From positions 62,784 to 126,783 of the forward strand of contig NZ_JACAFQ010000002.1 of NCBI RefSeq assembly GCF_015354575.1: DNA of 64,000 bases. The letters are read 5' to 3'. The translations under genes were made by a program, and so were the position numbers. The notes beneath the pieces are model-generated. The model worked only from the letters and a program-made list of their open reading frames with translations, was not told the DNA's origin and made no database searches. Positions 17,701 to 26,151 of this stretch are shown in pieces; the stretch's first letter is position 1, and each line of letters opens with the position of its first letter. This DNA is from Pseudomonas sp. UFMG81 (lineage in GTDB: Bacteria; Pseudomonadota; Gammaproteobacteria; Pseudomonadales; Pseudomonadaceae).

Positions 17701-20700
17701 CAAGCTCCGTGACCGGTGGCGTGGGTGCGCTCACCTTCACCCTGGTCGGCAACGCTGCCGGCCAATATGGGCAGATTTTGCTCAATCCCGATGGCAGCTA
17801 CACCTACACCCTGACCTCGGCACCGAACTCGCCCAACCACGTCAATGACGGGCCGAATGTCATTACCGAGAGCTTCACCTACCAGGTGAAGGACGCGGTG
17901 GGTAACACCACCACCAGCACCATCGTCATCAACATCGTCGACGACGTGCCGAAGGCGAACATCGACTACGCCCACGTCACAGAAGGCGACACCATTGGCG
18001 GCAATGTGCTGGCCAACGATGTGACCGGTGCCGATGTGCGAGCCAACGGCCAGTACGTGGTCGGTGTGCGCGCCGGCAGCGACACCTCGACCTCGGCCAT
18101 CGGCCATCTCGGCGACCAGATCATGGGCCAGTACGGCTACCTGACCCTGGACGCCCAGGGCAACGCCACCTACCACGCCAACCCCAACCTCGACCTGCCA
18201 CCGTGGGCGACCGATGTGTTCGTCTACACCATCCGTGATGCCGACGGCGACGAGAGCACCACGACCATCTCCATCAAGCTGCATGACAGCCAGCTGATCG
18301 CCGGCAGCGACAGCGAGGTGACGGTCTACGAAAAAGCGCTGGACCTGTGCAAGGACGGCAACGATCTGGCGCCGGGCACTGTCATCGGCAGCGATCCGCA
18401 CGCCAATGCCGAGACCGCCTCTGGCTCGCTGGCAAGCTCGGTCACTGGCGGATCCGGCGCACTCATCTTCACCCTGGTCGGCAATGCCGTCGGCCAATAC
18501 GGGCAACTGCTGCTCAACCCCGACGGAACCTACACCTACACGCTGACCTCGGCACCGCACTCACCGAACCCGGCCAACGATGGCCCGAACGTGGTGACCG
18601 AGTCCTTCACCTATCAGGTGAAGGATGCGCTGGGTAATACCACCACCAGCACCATCGTCATCAGCATCGTTGACGATGTGCCCAAGGCGCATTGCGATTT
18701 CGCTGACGTCACACAAGGCGGCAATGTCAGCGGCAACGTGCTGGCCAACGATGTCATCGGCGCCGATACGCGCGGCGATGGCCAGTACGTGGTGGGCGTG
18801 CGCTTCGGCCACGATACGTCGAGTTCGGCCAGCGGCCATGTCGGCGAGCCGATCATGGGCCTGTACGGCTACTTGACCCTGGATTCGCAAGGCAACGCCA
18901 CCTACCACGCCAACCCCAACAGCGTGCTGCCGCCCTGGGCGACCGATCACTTCGTCTACACCGTGCGTGATGCGGACGGCGACGAGAGCACCACGACCAT
19001 CACCATCAATGTCCAGGCCAGCACGCTGCAGGCGGGCGAGGACAGCGACGTCACCGTGTACGAGAAAGCCCTGGACCTGCACAAGGACGGCGCCGACCTC
19101 GCCGCTGGCAGCGTCACGGGCAGCGACCCGGGCTCGACCGGCGAGACCGCCTCCGGCAGCCTGGTCGGCTCGGTCAGTGGTGGCGCCGGCGCGCTGACCT
19201 ACAGCCTGGTGGGCAACGCCACCGGCCAGTACGGGCAGATCCTGCTCAAGCCAGACGGCTCCTACACCTACACCCTGACCTCGGCACCGAAGACCCCGGG
19301 CGGCGCCGACGACGGTGCCAACACGCAGGTGGAACACTTCACCTACAAGGCCACCGATGCGCTGGGCAACAGCGTCACCAGCACCATCGCCATCAACATC
19401 GTCGACGATGTGCCCACGGCCCAGAGCCAGGTGCGCAGCGTCACCCCGGGCCAGGTCGACAGCAACCTGCTGCTGGTGATCGATGTGTCCAGCAGCATGG
19501 CCTCGGGTTCCGGGGTGCCGGGCCTGAGCCGCCTTGACCTGGCCAAGCAGGCGATCAACGCGCTGCTCGACAAGTACGATGCGATGGGCGACATCAAGGT
19601 GCAGATCGTCACCTTCTCCACCAACGCCACCGACAAGACCCCGGTGTGGGTGTCGATCGACGAGGCCAAGAGCCTGATCGCCGGGCTGAGCCCCGGCGGG
19701 CTGACCCACTACGATGCGGCCTCGACCACGGCGCAACAGGCGTTCGCCACCGCCGGCAAGATCGAAGGGGCGCAGAACATCGGCTACTTCTTCTCCGATG
19801 GCGAGCCGAGCTCGGGCCATGGCATGAGCCCCGCGCTGGAAACCAGCTGGGAAACGTTCCTCGACAGCAACGGCATCAAGTCCTACGCCATCGGCCTGGG
19901 CAACGGTGTCGATACCGCCAACCTCAACCCGTTGGCCTATGACGGCAGCAATCATGTCGACACCAACTCGGTGGTGGTCACCGACCTCAGCCAGCTCGGT
20001 GCGGTGCTGTCCGGCACTGTGCAGGGTGCACCGATCACCGGCAGCCTGATGAGTGGCGGCAACTTCGGCGCCGACGGTGGTTTCATCAAGGCGCTGCTGG
20101 TGGACGGTACCAGCTACAGCTACGACCCCAAAGCCAATGGCGGGCAGGGCGGCTACACGGTCAGCGGCGGGGTGGACAAGGCGGTGTTCGACACCGCCAG
20201 CAACAGCCTGACCATCAAGACCGGCCTGGGTGGCACCCTGCTGGTGGACATGGACAACGGCGAGTTCACCTACACCTCGCCCAAAGGCAGCGTCGGCAAC
20301 CAGCAAGAGCAGTTCGGCTTCACCGTCAGTGACAACGACGGCGACACCCGAGGTGCCAGCTTGACCGTGAACATCGGCGGCAACGCCGCACCTGTCGCCG
20401 GGGCCGACCACATCATCACCAACATCGCCGGGGCCAGCCTCACGGTGCCGGCCGAGGCGCTGCTGGCCAACGACAGCGACGCCAACCATGATCGCCTGAG
20501 CGCCGCGCCCATCACCTTCAACACCGGTTTTGCCGACAAGGGCGCGGGCTTCAGCGCCGGCTCACAGGCCCAGACCGTCAACTTCAATGGCACCGGCAAT
20601 CAGTCAGGGAACCAGTTCCGGGAGCTGGCGCGCAGCGAGTTCACCAGCCTGTCGGGCAGCATGACGGCGGCACTGGTGGTGGCGGGCTACCTGGGGTCGA

Positions 20701-21881
20701 TCACCAGCGGCAATGCCAATGACGAGGACACCCTCACCGTCACCCTGCGCAAGGGCGAGACCCTTACCCTCGACCATGACCGCCCGGCCGGCAACCTGGC
20801 GCTGGAGTGGAAGGATGCCGCCGGCAACTACCAGTCCATCGCCGATGGCGGCAGCTTCACCGCCAGCCATGACGGGGTGTACAGCATCCATGTGATCAAT
20901 ACCGAGAACAGCCTGGGCAACAGCAAGGCCGCCGAGAACTACAAACTGAGCCTGGTGGTGGACTACAGCAACGCCAGCAACCCGGTGGTTCACGACACCT
21001 ACACCGTCAGTGATGGCCATGGCGGCTCGGCGACCGGCAATGTGGACATCAGCTACCAGGCGGGCCACACCCTCAACGGCACGGCGGGTGACGATGTGCT
21101 GTTGGCCGGCGGCGGTGACAACACCCTGCTGGGCGGCAATGGCAACGATGTGCTGGTGGCAGGCGCCGGCAACGACAGCCTGTATGGCGGCGAGGGCAAT
21201 GACCTGCTGATCGCAGGGCCCGGCAACGACCTGCTCGACGGTGGGGCGGGCATCGACACGGCCAGCTATGCCAAGGCCACGGCCGGGGTGACGGTGGACC
21301 TTGGCCATAGCGGGCCGCAGAACACCCTGGGCGCCGGCACGGATACCTTGACCGGCATCGAGAACCTGATCGGTTCGGACTACAACGACACCCTGACCGG
21401 CAACGACGCCGACAACGTGCTGAACGGTGGCGCCGGCAACGATGTACTCAAGGGTGGGGGCGGCAACGACACGCTGATCGGTGGGCCGGGCAATGACACG
21501 CTGACCGGCGGCAGCGGCAACGATGCGTTCGTCTGGCAGAAGGGCGACAGCGGGCATGACACGGTGACCGACTTCACCCCGGGCAGTGATCGCCTCGACC
21601 TGTCACAACTGTTGCAGGGCGAGAACGCCACCAGTGCCTCGCTGGACGACTACCTGCACTTCAAGGTCAGCGGCACCGGCAGCAATGTGGTGTCGACCAT
21701 TGAGGTGAGCAGTGTCGCGGGGGCGGCGCCGACCCAGACCATCGAACTGGCGGGGATCGACCTGGCGCAGCACTACGGGGTCACGGCCGGGGCGGGTGGG
21801 GTGATCGCGGCAGGGCATGACACCGCGACCATCATCAACGGCATGCTCAACGACCATTCGTTGAAGGTGGATACGGTGTAA
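14769..21881 (+). CDS. LapA-like giant RTX adhesin with retention module
   Basis: The 2370-residue protein opens with the LapA-type retention module (residues 1 to about 150: IGQVFAVTDDGHRRLLVEGD...), which holds the adhesin in TolC. It contains the TAAG site (114-117) that the LapG protease cuts in related proteins. Two shorter beta-domain repeats precede four tandem 244-residue cadherin/VCBS-like repeats (572-1547). A von Willebrand A domain follows, with the metal motif DVSSS (D1572, S1574, S1576), then RTX nonapeptides (GGxGND; about 2100-2260) and a C-terminal type I secretion signal. It should mediate surface attachment and biofilm formation, exported by the divergent operon. LapD and LapG are not in the window. 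It is shorter than LapA or LapF of P. putida; MapA of P. fluorescens is another comparison. Confidence 0.9.
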   Translation: MAKLVGVVSKVIGQVFAVTDDGHRRLLVEGDRLFVGEQLATGEAGAVAVRLHNGAELTLGRDSSLEMTQELLANRAPQVLTPDPVPNDAQLSDVERLQQAIAAGADPTEEAEATAAGGNPGGAPGAAGGGHSFVLLTEVAARVDPTIGFPTAGFNGIPELANRYLGERDTDSDGNLNPVAPPVTPTDHPVTLEGLEVKPGELSLDEANLAQGSASNPAALTQAGSFTVVAPDGVFNLSVGGINVVTGGVVTGVGQSIVTGLGNILTITGYNPATGVVSYSYTLTGAEQHPNGGGTNSLGESFPVLVSDTDGDVASGSLDVTIRDDVPRAVNDSNAVTATEQHTELTGNVLANDIQGADRVVGGPVQAGTFVGTYGTLVLAADGTYTYTLNTNDVDFKNLLGGGQGVEHFTYTIKDADGDSSSATLTLNVSNLNDPVTLGGLDTQGGGVTVYEKNLSDGSAPNPGGLTQGGTFTVTALDGLHTLTVGGISIVNGGVVAGFPQSITTPLGNTLTITGYNPATGVVSYTYTLLDTESHASGNGINDLVEHFTVTATDTDGSTASGNLNVTIVDDVPKAHCDFAHVTEGDTVSGNVLANDVTGSDVRANGQYVVGVRAGSDTSSSAIGHVGDQIMGQYGYLTLDAQGNATYHANPNLDLPPWATDVFVYTIRDADGDESTTTISIKLHDSQLIAGSDSEVTVYEQALDLVKDGNDLAAGNVAGSNPQSTNETASGSLAGSVTGGVGALTFTLVGNAVGQYGQILLNPDGSYTYTLTSAPNSPNYVNDGPNVITESFTYQVKDAVGNTTTSTIVISIVDDVPKANIDYAHVTEGDTIGGNVLANDVTGADVRANGQYVVGVRAGSDTSTSAIGHVGDQIVGQYGYLTLDAQGNATYHANPNLDLPPWATDVFVYTIRDADGDESTTTISIKLHDSQLIAGSDSEVTVYEQALDLVKDGNDLAAGNVAGSNPQSTNETASGSLASSVTGGVGALTFTLVGNAAGQYGQILLNPDGSYTYTLTSAPNSPNHVNDGPNVITESFTYQVKDAVGNTTTSTIVINIVDDVPKANIDYAHVTEGDTIGGNVLANDVTGADVRANGQYVVGVRAGSDTSTSAIGHLGDQIMGQYGYLTLDAQGNATYHANPNLDLPPWATDVFVYTIRDADGDESTTTISIKLHDSQLIAGSDSEVTVYEKALDLCKDGNDLAPGTVIGSDPHANAETASGSLASSVTGGSGALIFTLVGNAVGQYGQLLLNPDGTYTYTLTSAPHSPNPANDGPNVVTESFTYQVKDALGNTTTSTIVISIVDDVPKAHCDFADVTQGGNVSGNVLANDVIGADTRGDGQYVVGVRFGHDTSSSASGHVGEPIMGLYGYLTLDSQGNATYHANPNSVLPPWATDHFVYTVRDADGDESTTTITINVQASTLQAGEDSDVTVYEKALDLHKDGADLAAGSVTGSDPGSTGETASGSLVGSVSGGAGALTYSLVGNATGQYGQILLKPDGSYTYTLTSAPKTPGGADDGANTQVEHFTYKATDALGNSVTSTIAINIVDDVPTAQSQVRSVTPGQVDSNLLLVIDVSSSMASGSGVPGLSRLDLAKQAINALLDKYDAMGDIKVQIVTFSTNATDKTPVWVSIDEAKSLIAGLSPGGLTHYDAASTTAQQAFATAGKIEGAQNIGYFFSDGEPSSGHGMSPALETSWETFLDSNGIKSYAIGLGNGVDTANLNPLAYDGSNHVDTNSVVVTDLSQLGAVLSGTVQGAPITGSLMSGGNFGADGGFIKALLVDGTSYSYDPKANGGQGGYTVSGGVDKAVFDTASNSLTIKTGLGGTLLVDMDNGEFTYTSPKGSVGNQQEQFGFTVSDNDGDTRGASLTVNIGGNAAPVAGADHIITNIAGASLTVPAEALLANDSDANHDRLSAAPITFNTGFADKGAGFSAGSQAQTVNFNGTGNQSGNQFRELARSEFTSLSGSMTAALVVAGYLGSITSGNANDEDTLTVTLRKGETLTLDHDRPAGNLALEWKDAAGNYQSIADGGSFTASHDGVYSIHVINTENSLGNSKAAENYKLSLVVDYSNASNPVVHDTYTVSDGHGGSATGNVDISYQAGHTLNGTAGDDVLLAGGGDNTLLGGNGNDVLVAGAGNDSLYGGEGNDLLIAGPGNDLLDGGAGIDTASYAKATAGVTVDLGHSGPQNTLGAGTDTLTGIENLIGSDYNDTLTGNDADNVLNGGAGNDVLKGGGGNDTLIGGPGNDTLTGGSGNDAFVWQKGDSGHDTVTDFTPGSDRLDLSQLLQGENATSASLDDYLHFKVSGTGSNVVSTIEVSSVAGAAPTQTIELAGIDLAQHYGVTAGAGGVIAAGHDTATIINGMLNDHSLKVDTV
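16482..19409 (+). repeat. Four tandem 732-bp repeats inside the adhesin gene
   Basis: The codon that starts each unit recurs at 16482, 17214, 17946, 18678 and 19410, exactly 732 bp apart (244 codons). Each unit opens like VPKANIDYAHVTEGDT and ends before VDDVP. Units 1-3 are almost identical; unit 4 has diverged. They are direct repeats and a likely substrate for recombination. Confidence 0.95.
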
Positions 21882-21971
21882 GGCGTCGATCGGCGGTTGG
21901 CCGCGAAAGCGCAATCGCCGGCAAGCCGGCTCTCACAGGTAGGGCCTGATCGTGAAGGTGGTGCGGTCCCC

Positions 21972-22085
21972 TGTAGGAGCGGCCTTGTGTCGCGAAAGGG
22001 CTGCAGCGCAGCCCAGCAATATGCGTCGCACAATCGATGCAGGGGCCGCGATGCGACCCTTTCGCGACACAAGGCCGCTCCTACA
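21972..22085. repeat. REPIN, about 114 bp
   Basis: TGTAGGAGCGGCCTTGTGTC...GACACAAGGCCGCTCCTACA, with arms running on to GCGAAAGGG. It lies in the convergent gap after the adhesin gene, with a smaller REP arm just upstream (about 21914-21935). Confidence 0.9.
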
Positions 22086-22117
22086 GGGGCGTGCAAGCTT
22101 CAGGGTGGTGGCCGGCT

Positions 22118-22480
22118 TTACCGGCGCAAGGTCTTCTGCTTGAGAATCCAGGCGCTCACCAGCACCGCGCTGGTGAGCATGAAGGCGCGCGCCCAGAACA
22201 GCGGCACCAGGTAGCACGACAGGCCGATGCTCGCCCACATCAGGCCGATGGCGTAGACCTTGCCCTTGAGCGGAATACCTTCACCGCTCAAGTAGTCGCG
22301 AATCCACGGCCCAAGTTGCGGGTGGTTGACCAGCCAGGCATGAAAGCGCGGCGAGCTGCGGGCAAAGCAGGCGGCTGCCAGCAACAAAAACGGGGTGGTG
22401 GGCAGCACCGGCAGGAAGATCCCCGCCACCCCCAGCGCGACGCTGAGCCAGCCGATGGCCAGCAGCAGGTAGCGCACCAC
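22118..22480 (-). CDS. YbaN/DUF454-family inner-membrane protein
   Basis: A 120-residue protein with an N-terminal membrane hairpin containing the family signature (LLLAIGWLSVALGVAGIFLP, then VLPTTPFLLLAAACFARSS) and two more hydrophobic segments at the C-terminus. The function of DUF454 is not established. It starts at a GTG (22480), with a second GTG directly after. The gene follows the UPF0149 gene in the same direction by 6 bp, so the two are probably co-transcribed. Confidence 0.85.
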   Translation of the reverse strand: MVRYLLLAIGWLSVALGVAGIFLPVLPTTPFLLLAAACFARSSPRFHAWLVNHPQLGPWIRDYLSGEGIPLKGKVYAIGLMWASIGLSCYLVPLFWARAFMLTSAVLVSAWILKQKTLRR

Positions 22481-22486
22481 GCCTGA

Positions 22487-23074
22487 TCAGTGGTGGCGCG
22501 GCTTGAGCAGGGCGGGTTTTTCTTCAGGGGCGTGCAGCAGCAGGAACAGCGCGCTCAACGCCTCGGGGATCTGCACGATCATGTCGTCCTGCAGGTTGGC
22601 GTTGCTGGCGATGTCAGCGAACTCCGGCTGTTCGTCGAACAGGCCCGAACCGACCATGATGGGTAGCAGCATTTCGCTGACTTCCTCTTCGGCGTTCTCG
22701 AACCAGGCTTCTTCGCGCAGGAACACGCCCTCCATGAAGCCGATGCACCAGCCGCGCAGGTCGGAATCGTCCGGCTCGTCGGTCAGGTCCAGCTCGCACG
22801 GCAGGTCGAATTCTTCATCGCTGGCCAGTTGGCGGGCAATGTGCCCCTTGAGCGCCACCAGGGTGGCCTCGATCTCGGTGCGCTGGGCATCGCTGGCGTA
22901 ATGGGGTTCTTCGGCGAACAGCGCGTCGATCCATTCGCGTTCAGGAACGTCCTCGGAGCAGATCGACAGCGCGGTCAGGTAGCCGTGGGCGGCGACGTAG
23001 TCCAGCGCTTCTTCGTGCAGCTCATCGGCGTCGAGGAAGGCTTGCAGGCGGGTCAGTTGCTCGGCGAAGGACAT
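22487..23074 (-). CDS. UPF0149/YecA-YgfB family protein
   Basis: A 195-residue acidic cytoplasmic protein with the UPF0149 features: an N-terminal helical region (MSFAEQLTRLQAFLDADELH), a central DSDLRGWCIGFMEGV segment and a C-terminal helical part. The role of the family is uncertain. The ATG at 23074 begins the conserved part; the frame is open to 23155, but those 27 extra residues are proline-rich and lie in the gap shared with recQ. It diverges from recQ. Confidence 0.8.
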   Translation of the reverse strand: MSFAEQLTRLQAFLDADELHEEALDYVAAHGYLTALSICSEDVPEREWIDALFAEEPHYASDAQRTEIEATLVALKGHIARQLASDEEFDLPCELDLTDEPDDSDLRGWCIGFMEGVFLREEAWFENAEEEVSEMLLPIMVGSGLFDEQPEFADIASNANLQDDMIVQIPEALSALFLLLHAPEEKPALLKPRHH

Positions 23075-23319
23075 TACAGGGCTACCTTGGGGGAATAAAC
23101 GATGCTGAATTCTAGCACCTTGCGGCGCTGGCGGGGCAAAGGGAACGTCTGTCACCGGGGTGTGCCGGGGGGCGGGGCAGTCGGGTATACTCCGCGCTTT
23201 TTCGTGCCTCGAGGTGTTTTCGCGCCTTGCGGCAAAAGCCGCTTACGCATTCGTTGGGTGCGCGGCGGATTTATCGTCCAGCCTGTGTCCAGGATGGTAC
23301 GGCGATTTTGGAGTGGCAA

Positions 23320-25467
23320 ATGCTCGAACAGGCTCAGCGCGTCCTCAAGGATGTCTTCGGTTACGACAGTTTCCGTGGGCGCCAGGCGGCGATCATCGAA
23401 TGCGTGGCCAACGGTGGCGACGCCCTGGTGCTGATGCCCACCGGCGGCGGCAAGTCGCTGTGCTTCCAGGTACCCGGGCTGCTGCGCCCAGGCCTGACGG
23501 TGGTGGTCTCACCGCTGATCGCGCTGATGGCCGACCAGGTCGCCACGCTCGACGAACTGGGCGTGGCGGCTGCAGCGCTCAACTCCTCCCTGAGTGCCGA
23601 GCAGCAACGCGAGCTGGCCGGGCGATTGCGCCGTGGCGAGGTGAAGATGCTGTACCTGGCCCCCGAGCGCCTGGTGCAGCCGCGCATGCTGGATTTCTTG
23701 CGCGACCTGGATATCTCGCTGTTCGCCATCGACGAAGCCCACTGCGTATCGCAATGGGGCCACGACTTCCGCCCTGAATACCTGCAGCTGGGCCAGCTCG
23801 CCGAGCTGTTCCCCCATGTGCCGCGCATCGCCCTGACCGCCACCGCCGACATGCGCACCCGCGAGGAAATCGTCCAGCGCCTGCACCTGCAGGGCGCCGA
23901 GCGGTTCCTGTCGAGCTTCGACCGGCCCAACATCTTCTACCGCATCGTGCCCAAGGAAGCGCCGCGCAAGCAGCTGATGGCCTTCCTCGGCGAACGCCGT
24001 GGCAACGCCGGCATCGTCTACTGCCTGTCGCGCAAGAAGGTCGATGAGACCGCGGCCTTCCTCTGTGACCAGGGCTTCCCGGCGCTGCCATACCACGCCG
24101 GCCTGGCGGCGGAAACCCGTGCCGCCAACCAGCATCGCTTCCTCAACGAGGAAGGGCTGATCATGGTCGCCACCATTGCCTTTGGCATGGGTATCGACAA
24201 GCCCAACGTGCGCTTCGTCGCCCACCTCGACCTGCCCAAGTCGCTCGAGGCCTACTACCAGGAGACCGGCCGTGCCGGCCGTGACGGCCTGCCGTCGGAT
24301 GCCTGGATGGCCTACGGCCTGCAAGACATGGTGATGCTCAAGCAGATGTTGCAGAACTCCGAAGGCGACGAGCGCCACAAGCGCATCGAGCAACACAAGC
24401 TCGACGCCATGCTGGCGCTGTGCGAGGAGACCCGCTGCCGCCGCCAGTCGCTGCTGGCCTACTTCGACGAGGTGCTGGAGCAGCCGTGCGGGCATTGCGA
24501 CAACTGCGTCGACCAGGTGCAGACCTGGGATGCCACCGAGCCTGCGCGCCAGGCCCTGTCGGCGGTGTTCCGCACCGGCCAGCGCTATGGCGTCGGCCAC
24601 CTGGTCGATGTACTGCTGGGCAAGGACACCGAGAAGGTGCGCAATTTCGGCCACGAGAAGCTTTCGGTGTTCGGCGTCGGCAAGGCGCTGGCCGAGGCCG
24701 AATGGCGTTCGCTGTTCCGCCAACTGGTGGCCCGTGGCCTGGTGGACATCGACCTGGAGGGCTACGGCGGCCTGCGCCTGTCCGACAGCTGCCGCCCGCT
24801 GCTGCGTGGCGAAGTGAACCTGCAACTGCGCCGCGACCTCAAGCCGCAGACCGTGGCCAAGAGTTCCGGCAGCAGTGGTGGCAGCCCGGCCAGCCAGCTG
24901 GTGCGCGCAGAAGAACGCGAGCTGTGGGAAGCGCTGCGTACCCTGCGGCGCAAGCTGGCCGAAGAGCACAGCGTGCCACCGTACGTCATCTTCCCCGACT
25001 CCACGCTGCTGGAAATGTTGCGCAGCATGCCCACCAGCCTCAGCGACATGGCCCAGGTCAGTGGCGTTGGTGCGCGCAAGCTGGAGCGCTATGGCCAGGC
25101 CTTCCTCGAGGTGCTCAACGGTGCTGGCGGCACCGAGGAGGCGCCCAAGGTGGTGCTCGACCTGCGCCACGAGCTGGTCAGCCTGGCCCGCGCCGGCATG
25201 ACCCCGGCGCAAATTGCCGGCCAGCTCAATTGCAGCGAGAAGAACGTCTACAGCCTGCTGGCCGAGGCCATCGGCCGCCAGGAGCTGAGCCTGGAACAGG
25301 CGCTGGACCTGCCGGAAGACCTGATGATGGAAGTGCAGGACGCCTTCCTCGATGGCGAGGGCGAGCTGCCGCCAGTGTCTGCCGTGGCGCCGTTGTTCGG
25401 GCCACGGGTGCCGGAAGGCGTGTTGCATTGCATGCGCGCGGCATTGGCGGTGGAGTTTGGCCTCTGA
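23320..25467 (+). CDS. recQ: ATP-dependent DNA helicase RecQ
   Basis: RecQ unwinds DNA 3' to 5' during recombination and repair. The 715-residue protein shows motif I PTGGGKS (40-46), the DEAH box at 138-141, a SWI2-like helicase C domain ([23 protein letters not shown]), the zinc-binding cysteines of the RecQ-Ct region (C368 onward, ending QPCGHCDNC), and an HRDC domain at about 530-605. An extra C-terminal helical region with a helix-turn-helix-like stretch ([20 protein letters not shown]) follows. The ATG at 23320 has GGAG at the right distance; the longer frame from 23227 covers promoter sequence. Confidence 0.95.
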   Translation: MLEQAQRVLKDVFGYDSFRGRQAAIIECVANGGDALVLMPTGGGKSLCFQVPGLLRPGLTVVVSPLIALMADQVATLDELGVAAAALNSSLSAEQQRELAGRLRRGEVKMLYLAPERLVQPRMLDFLRDLDISLFAIDEAHCVSQWGHDFRPEYLQLGQLAELFPHVPRIALTATADMRTREEIVQRLHLQGAERFLSSFDRPNIFYRIVPKEAPRKQLMAFLGERRGNAGIVYCLSRKKVDETAAFLCDQGFPALPYHAGLAAETRAANQHRFLNEEGLIMVATIAFGMGIDKPNVRFVAHLDLPKSLEAYYQETGRAGRDGLPSDAWMAYGLQDMVMLKQMLQNSEGDERHKRIEQHKLDAMLALCEETRCRRQSLLAYFDEVLEQPCGHCDNCVDQVQTWDATEPARQALSAVFRTGQRYGVGHLVDVLLGKDTEKVRNFGHEKLSVFGVGKALAEAEWRSLFRQLVARGLVDIDLEGYGGLRLSDSCRPLLRGEVNLQLRRDLKPQTVAKSSGSSGGSPASQLVRAEERELWEALRTLRRKLAEEHSVPPYVIFPDSTLLEMLRSMPTSLSDMAQVSGVGARKLERYGQAFLEVLNGAGGTEEAPKVVLDLRHELVSLARAGMTPAQIAGQLNCSEKNVYSLLAEAIGRQELSLEQALDLPEDLMMEVQDAFLDGEGELPPVSAVAPLFGPRVPEGVLHCMRAALAVEFGL

Positions 25468-25573
25468 TCGCCGGCATTTGTGCCAATTGCTGATCTTTGT
25501 CATGCCCTTACAGCAATATCAGCGATTTCCCCGGCGTACAGCCTTGCCTGATCGGTCGGGGCATGATTAGCTG

Positions 25574-25586
25574 ACTAATAATTAGT
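25574..25586. promoter_or_regulatory. Candidate MarR operator
   Basis: ACTAAT-A-ATTAGT is a perfect inverted repeat 20 bp before the MarR-family start. It overlaps a possible -10 sequence (TAATAAT), which fits autorepression by the downstream gene. Confidence 0.5.
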
Positions 25587-25605
25587 TCTATTCATTGAGT
25601 TGCTT

Positions 25606-26043
25606 ATGCCCCTGACCGACAACCAACACCGCTTCGGCATGCAGCTGGCCCAGATGTCCCGGGGCTGGCGTGCCGAACTGGACCGCCGCCTGGCCGGGCT
25701 CAACCTGTCGCAAGCCCGCTGGCTGGTGCTGCTGCACCTGGCGCGTTTCGACGAGGCCCCCACCCAGCGTGAGCTGGCCCAGAGCGTCGGGGTTGAAGGC
25801 CCGACGCTGGCGCGCCTGCTGGACAGCCTGGAAAGCCAGGGGCTGGTACGGCGCCAGGCAGTGGTGGAGGATCGCCGGGCCAAGAAGATCGTGCTGTGCC
25901 CGCCGGCCAAGCCTTTGATCGACCAGATCGAGACCATTGCCAACGCCCTGCGCCTCGAGTTGTTCACCGGGGTGGACGAGGCGGATCTGGAAGTGTGCAT
26001 GCGGGTGCATGCGAAGATCCTCGGTAACCTCGAGAAATCTTGA
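25606..26043 (+). CDS. MarR-family transcriptional regulator (SlyA-like)
   Basis: A 145-residue winged-helix protein. Helices at the N-terminus (MPLTDNQHRFGMQLAQMSRG) give the dimer region. The DNA-binding part spans about residues 45-100 (TQRELAQSVGVEGPTLARLL, then the wing RRQAVVEDRRAKKIVL). The wing sequence and LE-x-x-GLV-x-R pattern resemble SlyA. The ATG at 25606 is preferred to the TTG at 25600; the ribosome site is weak either way. No divergent target gene is adjacent, so it may act on distant genes and on itself through the palindrome just upstream. Confidence 0.85.
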   Translation: MPLTDNQHRFGMQLAQMSRGWRAELDRRLAGLNLSQARWLVLLHLARFDEAPTQRELAQSVGVEGPTLARLLDSLESQGLVRRQAVVEDRRAKKIVLCPPAKPLIDQIETIANALRLELFTGVDEADLEVCMRVHAKILGNLEKS

Positions 26044-26078
26044 CAGCAGCGGCAAGCATCAAGCGGTAAGCCACAAGT

Positions 26079-26115
26079 AAAAGCGGATCTGCGTTCTGGA
26101 GCGATCCGCTTTTTT
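26079..26115. terminator. Bidirectional terminator
   Basis: AAAAGCGGATC and GATCCGCTTTT form an 11-bp stem with A-runs on one side and T-runs on the other. It can end both the MarR gene (+) and the converging patatin gene (-). Tandem TTGCCGC copies follow at about 26131-26153. Confidence 0.85.
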
Positions 26116-26151
26116 CTTGCAGCTTCAAACTTGCCGCTTGCCGCTTGCCGC

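Noticed and set aside
16482..19409. Direct repeats considered as a CRISPR or other array
   Set aside because: The units are 732 bp, fully coding and in frame within the adhesin gene.
23509..25503. 664-codon minus-strand frame opposite recQ
   Set aside because: It mirrors recQ codons and has shadow-type composition (rich in Gln, His, Ala, Leu); the recQ frame has all helicase motifs.
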